Source: Blakeslea trispora
Lineage: Eukaryota; Mucoromycota; Mucoromycetes; Mucorales; Choanephoraceae
DNA length: 64,000 nucleotides
Direction: 5' to 3'
Assembly (NCBI GenBank): GCA_025331445.1
Contig: JAIWNE010000055.1
Span: forward strand, 1-64,000
Numbering within the stretch: the stretch's first letter is position 1; each line of letters opens with the position of its first letter. The notes below the pieces were generated by a model that was not told the origin of the DNA, did no database searches, and was given only the letters and a program-made list of their open reading frames with translations. The position numbers and the translations under genes were made by a program. Of the stretch, positions 58,740-64,000 are shown piece by piece.

Positions 58740-59056
58740 TAGTCAATTTATTAAGTTTATTAAAGCGGCAATATAGAGTTAGAAACAACAGTAATTAGAA
58801 ATAGGAACAAGAATAAGAAAGGAAAGAGATCAACAATTAGAATAGACAGAAAGGAAGAGAGAAAATGTGAGTTAGACTTTTAGTCTGCTGATCATCTCTC
58901 ATTGTGCTTTTTTTTCTCTCTTTTTGTTTAAATGCTTACAAACAAAAAGAAAAATGAGATTTGCATACAAATAGAAAAACAATGATGAAAGGCTAGTTAT
59001 AAAACAAAACTAATAGCTTTATTTTTTCGGGGTATTATTATGAAAAAAAGAAAGCC
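58740..59056. other. Intergenic, no gene
   Basis: About 320 bases of purine-rich and T-rich sequence, containing the kinase promoter and the end of the next gene's transcript. Confidence 0.5.
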
Positions 59057-60757
59057 TTAGAGATAAGTAAATGCCGTCCAGGCAAGAACACAAGTGATAA
59101 CAATATCCACCATTTGAGCGACAATGTATAGGGTTACAAGCTTGCCCAGACTACGAATGTTTTGCTTCATATCACTTATTTGAAGCCCCATACCAATACT
59201 AACAAAGGATAGTGTAGAAAACCACTCAGAAACATAAAAACAAAACGAGTTGACCAATGATCTTGTATCTGCATTATCCAATGTCGTATTAAACAACACG
59301 GCAGTAATAATGAATCCAATCACAAATTTAGGAAAACGCTTCCAAAGCAAGATATATGCACTCTCTTTGGGTCGGGAAGGAGCATGAATGTTGCGAGGAT
59401 GTTTGACAGAAGGTGTATTGATGTCTTCTGTCTCCATAGCCTCCTGAGGCTGTGGTTGGATTAGTGCACTGTCCGGATTCTCGTTTTGTTTCAACAGTTC
59501 CTCTTCTCGCTTGTAAGCTGATTGAAGCTCGTATCGAGACCATGCCCATGCCATTAAGACAGAGAGTGGGCCGATTAGAACGTTTTGCATCATTTTGACA
59601 ACGGCGGAGGTGTTGATGGCATCATGGTCATTGTAAATGCTAGCAGCAGCAATCACAGCACCAGTAGAATCTACACATCCACCAAACCAAGCACCACTAA
59701 CTGTTGGTGTCAACTCGAGGCGTTTGGCTACATAAGGCAAGGCAATAATACTTGGAATAGTGAAAATCGAGATAATTGCAATTGGCATATCTGTCTTGTG
59801 AGGTACGCCCATGCTGGATCCTAAGGCAATAGCAGCAGAAGAACCACAAATGAAAGTGGCGCCTGACATGATGATAGCTGTTTGTGTATCAATGTTCAAT
59901 ACTTGCCAACCAAAATAAGCAACAATCATGAATAGCGTAGGGGTATCAATCCAGCTAACAAAAAGGGCACGAGGGGCCAATGGACGAAGTACGCTGATAT
60001 CTATACATAATAAGACAAGACTTATGGCAATGTAGAGCTCAGTCTGCTGAGCTACCTTTAGCCAGGGAGGTAGGATGTTGGACTTGGTAGTATATGACAA
60101 ACTGTTGCGAAGAAAACACCCAAAAATAATAGCCCAGATGGAATCACCAATACTTGCCTTTTTTAGTGTCACTAACAATTAAAAAAAAGTTCACACGATG
60201 AAAAAAAAGAAAAGAGAAATAGAACATTATCAACACATACCATTGTTTGCTAATATCTTGCTGACAAGAGCAATAAAGAAGACACATACATAACCAGCAG
60301 GGAATTTTCGCCAATGAGGTGCCCTGATTGCTGTCATTGCGAGCCAAAGCATCAATCCCATAGCAAGACTAATGACGATCAGTCCATAGTTGCCTTTGTG
60401 AGCAAATGTATAGAAAGGATTCTTGTCCCAATGCAAAAACTCGGGCGATGGTACGCCATGCTTAACAGCAGTCGAGATACAACCAAAAAAGATCAACCCA
60501 ATCCAACAAGACCACCACTCTTCTGAATTCCACCACATTAATAAGAATTTGTACTTGATCCAGAGTGAATTGATCTTGTTACTTTCATTGTTTGTATTTG
60601 ATTCGGCAATAGAGGCAGTAGTGCCAGTAGTGCCAGTAGTAGCTGAAGTCAATACATCTGTAGATATATTGTTTGACTTATCAGTATTGAGTTGTGTCAG
60701 TTCTAGTGCACCTGCACTGGCCGAGGTAATTTCAAGTGAAGGCCTTCTGTGTACCAT
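59057..60757 (-). CDS. YeiH/UPF0324-type membrane protein (putative anion exporter)
   Basis: Joining 60757-60241 and 60171-59057 gives 543 residues. A polar Ser/Thr-rich start is followed by about ten to twelve hydrophobic helices, with SGATFICGSSAAIALGSSMG and VSGAWFGGCVDSTGAVIAAA as the conserved core of the bacterial YeiH (PF03601) family. Bacterial members are about 350 residues, so this protein has an N-terminal extension with extra helices and a hydrophilic insertion near residues 390-440. YeiH was proposed to export sulfate, but its substrate is not firmly known. Location in a fungal membrane is not predictable from this. Confidence 0.82.
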
Positions 60758-61151
60758 AGCACTTTATATCAGATTGTTTATAGAAAACAAGAAATAAAAG
60801 GTATATCAGAGAAAAACAAATGAGAAGAAAAAAAAGTATAAGTTTTGTTACATGTCAAGGCTCTTGCTATATATTTTTTTCTAAACCTGTCTAAATTTCT
60901 TTTTTTGTGACCGATTAAGTGAGCCATTTTCTAAGTGAAATATAACGTAGTGATCCAAACCAAGTCAAGCTAATAAAGAAAATGACAAAAATAAAAGTGA
61001 AAGGATTATTCGAGAATAAAGTATCAGCAAAAAATAGCAAAATGAAGGAGATAAAACAATGGCACTAAAGAAAAAAAAAAGAGTTGAGAAAATAGCAAAA
61101 ACAATCACAGGTCTTGCTGTCTAATTTTTGCATCTCCGAATTTCAAACTTG
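60758..61151. other. Intergenic, AT-rich, before the Tc1 element
   Basis: About 390 bases with A-runs and no frame. It holds the promoter of the YeiH-like gene and the flank of the transposon. Confidence 0.5.
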
Positions 61152-62500
61152 TACAGTGTGGTTGGAAATAAGTTGCGGATTTTGAAAATTAAATTTAAAG
61201 AGTACTTTACATCATGAAGGCTATTATGCATCAGTCCAGCTTCTGTTTATTAAAAGTGCCTTCAAACTTTGAGGATGTGTAAAATAGAGTATACTATTTT
61301 ATTTGGCTAAAAAAAAAGTGGATTTTTTAATATTTTGTATGGCCTCCATGCGCTTTTGCAATCGATTTGCATCTTCGGCTCATACTGCTAACGAGATTGT
61401 TTAGATACTCTGGCATCAGCTGGTACCATTCTTCTTTCAAAACCCTTTCCAAGTCACTGAGGGTGTTCAGCTCACTCTCGCGCTCATCTAAACGCTTTCT
61501 CAGCTGAGCCCAGACATTTTCAATTGGGTTGAGGTCTGGACTCTGTGATGGCCATCTGTCAAAGGTGTTGGTCATGGTCTTCATCTTGAACCACCTAGAA
61601 TATGCTCCTACATGACAAGGAGCATTGTCTTCTTGCAATATGTAGTCAATGTTGGTTTTCTTGGACTCTTTCTCGATCCAGGGAAGATAGTAATCAACCA
61701 AACATTGGACATAGACTTCTTGATCAATTGATCCATGTTGCACGACTAGAGGACCAACACCATTTGCGTGAAAGCATCCCCACACCATCACAGAACCCAA
61801 ACCAAACTTGTGAGTACCCTTTATGTGCCTCTCCTCGTACCTTTCTCCATCCTTTCTGATTACTCTAGTTCCAGCACTAGCATTCTTAAGGGTGAACTTG
61901 GCCTCATCAGACCAAACTACCTTATCCCAGTCAGCTTTTGCCCAATTCAACCTCTCTTTGATCCAAGCTAAACGCAATTGTTTGTGCGTCTGCCTCAGAG
62001 CAGGCTTTTTTGCCGCTTTACGAGATTTGAACTTCATACGAGTCAATGCATCTCGAAAAGTGGTTAAAGAGACCTTCTTGCCTGTGCCCAAAAATCGACG
62101 ATGCTGAGCCCTAATTGACTCAGTAGGTCGACGACGAACGCTTTGACTAATCGCGTTTAAATCAGTCTGAGAAAGAAGCCTTTTTCTTCCAGTTGAAGTT
62201 TTGGGAAGAGTGGTTTGTGTTTTCTGAAGTCTTTTATAAGCTGATCGTACAGTTGATTCAGGGAGGTCGAGATCTCTTGAGATTTGAGCAAAGTTTCTTT
62301 TGTACAAGAAAGCGCCTGCTAATCTACCGTAATCGTATTCGGAAAGGTGCTTATTGGCCTCTTTGACAACAGGAGTGGTAGTAGATGTGCTCATTTTATC
62401 ATGTTTATTAATAAAAAGGTGATGGGAAGATCAACAGAACAACCATGGGTTAGATGATCAAATCGCGGAGTTTACAAAATCCGCAACTTATTTCCAACTA
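61152..62500. mobile_element. Tc1/mariner-type DNA transposon
   Basis: An intact transposase gene is bounded by a 24-bp inverted repeat: 61161-61184 (GTTGGAAATAAGTTGCGGAT and TTTG) and its exact reverse complement at 62475-62498. The left end continues outward as TACAGTGTG, the common Tc1 end, with a TA at 61152-61153. The right end has TA at 62499-62500. The right repeat lacks the CAGTGTG part, so it may be eroded, or the insertion may use the inner end. The element is about 1.35 kb. Confidence 0.88.
61327..62394 (-). CDS. Tc1/mariner transposase
   Basis: Uninterrupted frame of 355 residues, the full length for this family. It has an N-terminal helix-turn-helix (FAQISRDLDLPESTVRSAYK) and a second basic helix region with the motif GRKRLL. 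The catalytic DDE triad is complete: VVWSDEAKF, LQEDNAPCH and SPDLNPIENVW. By my count 35 residues lie between the second Asp and the Glu, one more than the usual Tc1 spacing of 34. Intact ORF plus matching inverted repeats suggests recent activity, though the right terminus may be damaged. Confidence 0.95.
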   Translation of the reverse strand: MSTSTTTPVVKEANKHLSEYDYGRLAGAFLYKRNFAQISRDLDLPESTVRSAYKRLQKTQTTLPKTSTGRKRLLSQTDLNAISQSVRRRPTESIRAQHRRFLGTGKKVSLTTFRDALTRMKFKSRKAAKKPALRQTHKQLRLAWIKERLNWAKADWDKVVWSDEAKFTLKNASAGTRVIRKDGERYEERHIKGTHKFGLGSVMVWGCFHANGVGPLVVQHGSIDQEVYVQCLVDYYLPWIEKESKKTNIDYILQEDNAPCHVGAYSRWFKMKTMTNTFDRWPSQSPDLNPIENVWAQLRKRLDERESELNTLSDLERVLKEEWYQLMPEYLNNLVSSMSRRCKSIAKAHGGHTKY

Positions 62501-62944
62501 ATTTATCTGTTAAGTCAAGATGAGTTAAACAAGATTAAGAGAGGGTTTTATTCAGTGTAGAATGAGATTGTCAATATAAATTGAGCTTGGTGACACAAAG
62601 TAGGATTGTGTCTTAAATAAATGTCTTGATTTAATGATGCATCTAGCTTACGATACATCATCACCCTGGACCACCTTAAAAACCGTTTAGTTAAGATTTG
62701 AATAACATTTAGATGGACCTTGATTGAGTGTTGGATTCTTGAAGTCAGATAAATCGCTCTTGAATAATATGTGAATGCTTATGCGAATTAGATAGTTGTT
62801 AAATTGTATGCTTTGTTCTTTGCATGTATGTACGTTGGAATTGCCCATTAAAAAAACCATTTCATCAAAAACCTTTCGTGAGGAAAAAAGATGAAGCTGG
62901 GTAAAAAAGGTTCTCCGTACTGATTGCGCTTAATTCACAGATGT
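62501..62944. other. Region between Tc1 element and retroelement, no gene
   Basis: About 440 bases. It follows the 3' end of the integrase gene and might contain an LTR or 3' untranslated region of that element, but I could not find a terminal repeat pair because the other end is outside the window. Confidence 0.45.
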
Positions 62945-64000
62945 CTAGTTTGATCTGGACTTCTTGTTGACGTCCGATTCCTTGAAAGGAGTCTTGCGCT
63001 TGCGTGATCCTTTGATTCTTTTGACTTGACCAGACTTGGTAGGCATGTTAGCGTTACGTCGTTTCCAGTACTCTTTAATAGTTTCTGGACTGTCAAAGTC
63101 TTCGGGCTTTTGCCATGTTTGCTCGTCCGGATATCCTACCCAAGTAGTTAAATACTCGATACCATTTGGTTCTACTTCCCTGTGATTGATCACGGCTTGA
63201 ACTTCATAAATGTCTTTGTTTTCATCAGACTTGTTCGTTTCATTTGCGATTAATTTAATTTGCGAAGTAGGGATGTTTCTGGATAGAATGGAGCCTGTGC
63301 GATCGGTCAAGATGTAGCTTCCATTGGTTGTATAACCATGTACATAAAATGGACCTTCATACTTGGCATCTGTTTTCCGACGCTTGTTTTCTATGTTTTT
63401 GATCATAACTTTAGCACCTATGGGAAATGGATCTTTGAGTATCCGATGCTTTCTTTCAAAGTGCTCATTATCTTTTTCTTGAGTCTTAATGATCTGATTC
63501 CTAATTTCAGGAATGGTATAGTTATTGAATCTTTCGATTTCTTTCTTTAACTTATCTGTGTCTATCATATCGTCAGAGATATTCATTTTCGATAGAGCTT
63601 TTGTATAATCTTTGAGATCATTTGCTTGGCGATTGAACATCACTTGGAATGGAGTATGATTGTGTAGTCTTGATATATGTTGGTTCATCAGATACATGGT
63701 ACCTTCGACATACAAATCCCATGATTCTTCATATCCATCCAGCATTTTGAGGATGATAGATTTAGCAGTCTTTACATGAGTTTCCAAGTTGCCAGCTGGA
63801 GTGTAAGGTAATGAGAGAGCAGATTCAATGCCCATATGTTGACGTAGACTTTTGATCAATTCGTTATAGAATTCTAGTCCTCTGTCATGTTGAAGTACTT
63901 TAGGATATCCCATAATGGAAAATATCTGTATCAACTCCTTGGCAACATCTAGGGCTGTTTTGGATTTGATTGCTCTGAGAATCACAAACCTACTAAAGAT
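62945..64000 (-). CDS. Retroelement integrase with C-terminal chromodomain (partial)
   Basis: The frame is open from the window's right edge, so the start is missing. The integrase core shows SRFVILRAIKSKTALDVAK, then LQHDRGLEFYNELIK (second catalytic Asp) and YTPAGNLETHVKTAK (likely Glu region). Next come the GPY-like block AKYEGPFYVHGYTTNGSY and a chromodomain (YEVQAVINHREVEPNGIEYL, TTWVGYPDEQTW, then FDSPETIKEYW), which steers insertion to chromatin marks in chromoviruses. The tail is Lys/Arg-rich. Spacing from the second Asp to that Glu is about 33 residues, two short of the canonical value. Whether the whole element is Ty3/gypsy or another integrase group cannot be told without the upstream part. 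Confidence 0.85.
   Translation of the reverse strand: MFSRFVILRAIKSKTALDVAKELIQIFSIMGYPKVLQHDRGLEFYNELIKSLRQHMGIESALSLPYTPAGNLETHVKTAKSIILKMLDGYEESWDLYVEGTMYLMNQHISRLHNHTPFQVMFNRQANDLKDYTKALSKMNISDDMIDTDKLKKEIERFNNYTIPEIRNQIIKTQEKDNEHFERKHRILKDPFPIGAKVMIKNIENKRRKTDAKYEGPFYVHGYTTNGSYILTDRTGSILSRNIPTSQIKLIANETNKSDENKDIYEVQAVINHREVEPNGIEYLTTWVGYPDEQTWQKPEDFDSPETIKEYWKRRNANMPTKSGQVKRIKGSRKRKTPFKESDVNKKSRSN

Noticed and set aside
59585..59824. Open frames antisense to the YeiH-like gene
   Set aside because: Short shadows without domains; the minus-strand frame has clear family motifs.

Overview
The window looks like nuclear DNA of an early-diverging filamentous fungus, most likely Mucoromycota (Mucorales-like). 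It is AT-rich and has many short introns (mostly 45-75 nt with GT-AG ends). The genes are compact and the families are fungal (Zn2Cys6 factors, F-box/LRR, Per1, OPT). Species cannot be read from it. Wherever I assembled exons, the spliced lengths came out as whole codon numbers, so most gene models below are arithmetically consistent.

1-10.5 kb is a giant near-perfect palindrome. The two arms (1-5212 and 5266-10499) are reverse complements around a 53-nt spacer. Each arm carries RAD18, a TMEM198/DUF4203-like membrane protein and a small PQQ-repeat protein. The right arm is intact. The left arm carries many small indels that become denser towards base 1. The turning point sits on a 10-nt inverted repeat inside the 5' end of another gene, which is cut off there. 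This is the mark of a fold-back event, either a real inverted duplication or a library/assembly chimera at a contig end.

10.5-33.6 kb is a dense housekeeping block. It holds a copper P1B-ATPase with seven heavy-metal domains and a cysteine-rich insertion, a small secreted protein, an F-box/LRR protein, a disordered protein, an importin-13-like karyopherin, NAA10 (with a GC-AG intron) overlapping SUS1/ENY2 tail to tail, PRMT1 with an 11-nt microexon, BCP1, TFIIH subunit TFB2 and PRPP synthetase.

33.6-42.8 kb is gene-poor: one OPT transporter, flanked by about 2.7 kb and 4.4 kb with only weak or decayed signals. 42.8-60.8 kb is again gene-rich: a complex I subunit, SNF5/SFH1, PER1, a transcription-factor-like protein without a zinc cluster, an ERT1/RDS2-type Zn2Cys6-PAS factor, a FAD monooxygenase, ribosomal protein eL32, a cyclophilin, a protein kinase and a YeiH/UPF0324-type membrane protein.

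61-64 kb is a transposon cluster: an apparently intact Tc1/mariner element with matching terminal repeats, then the 3' part of a chromodomain integrase from a retroelement running off the right edge.

I saw no rRNA, CRISPR, telomere array or clear intact tRNA. The genes do not form one pathway. The most unusual objects are the palindrome with its fold-back junction and the modified copper ATPase, which also has two yeast copper-element-like motifs upstream.
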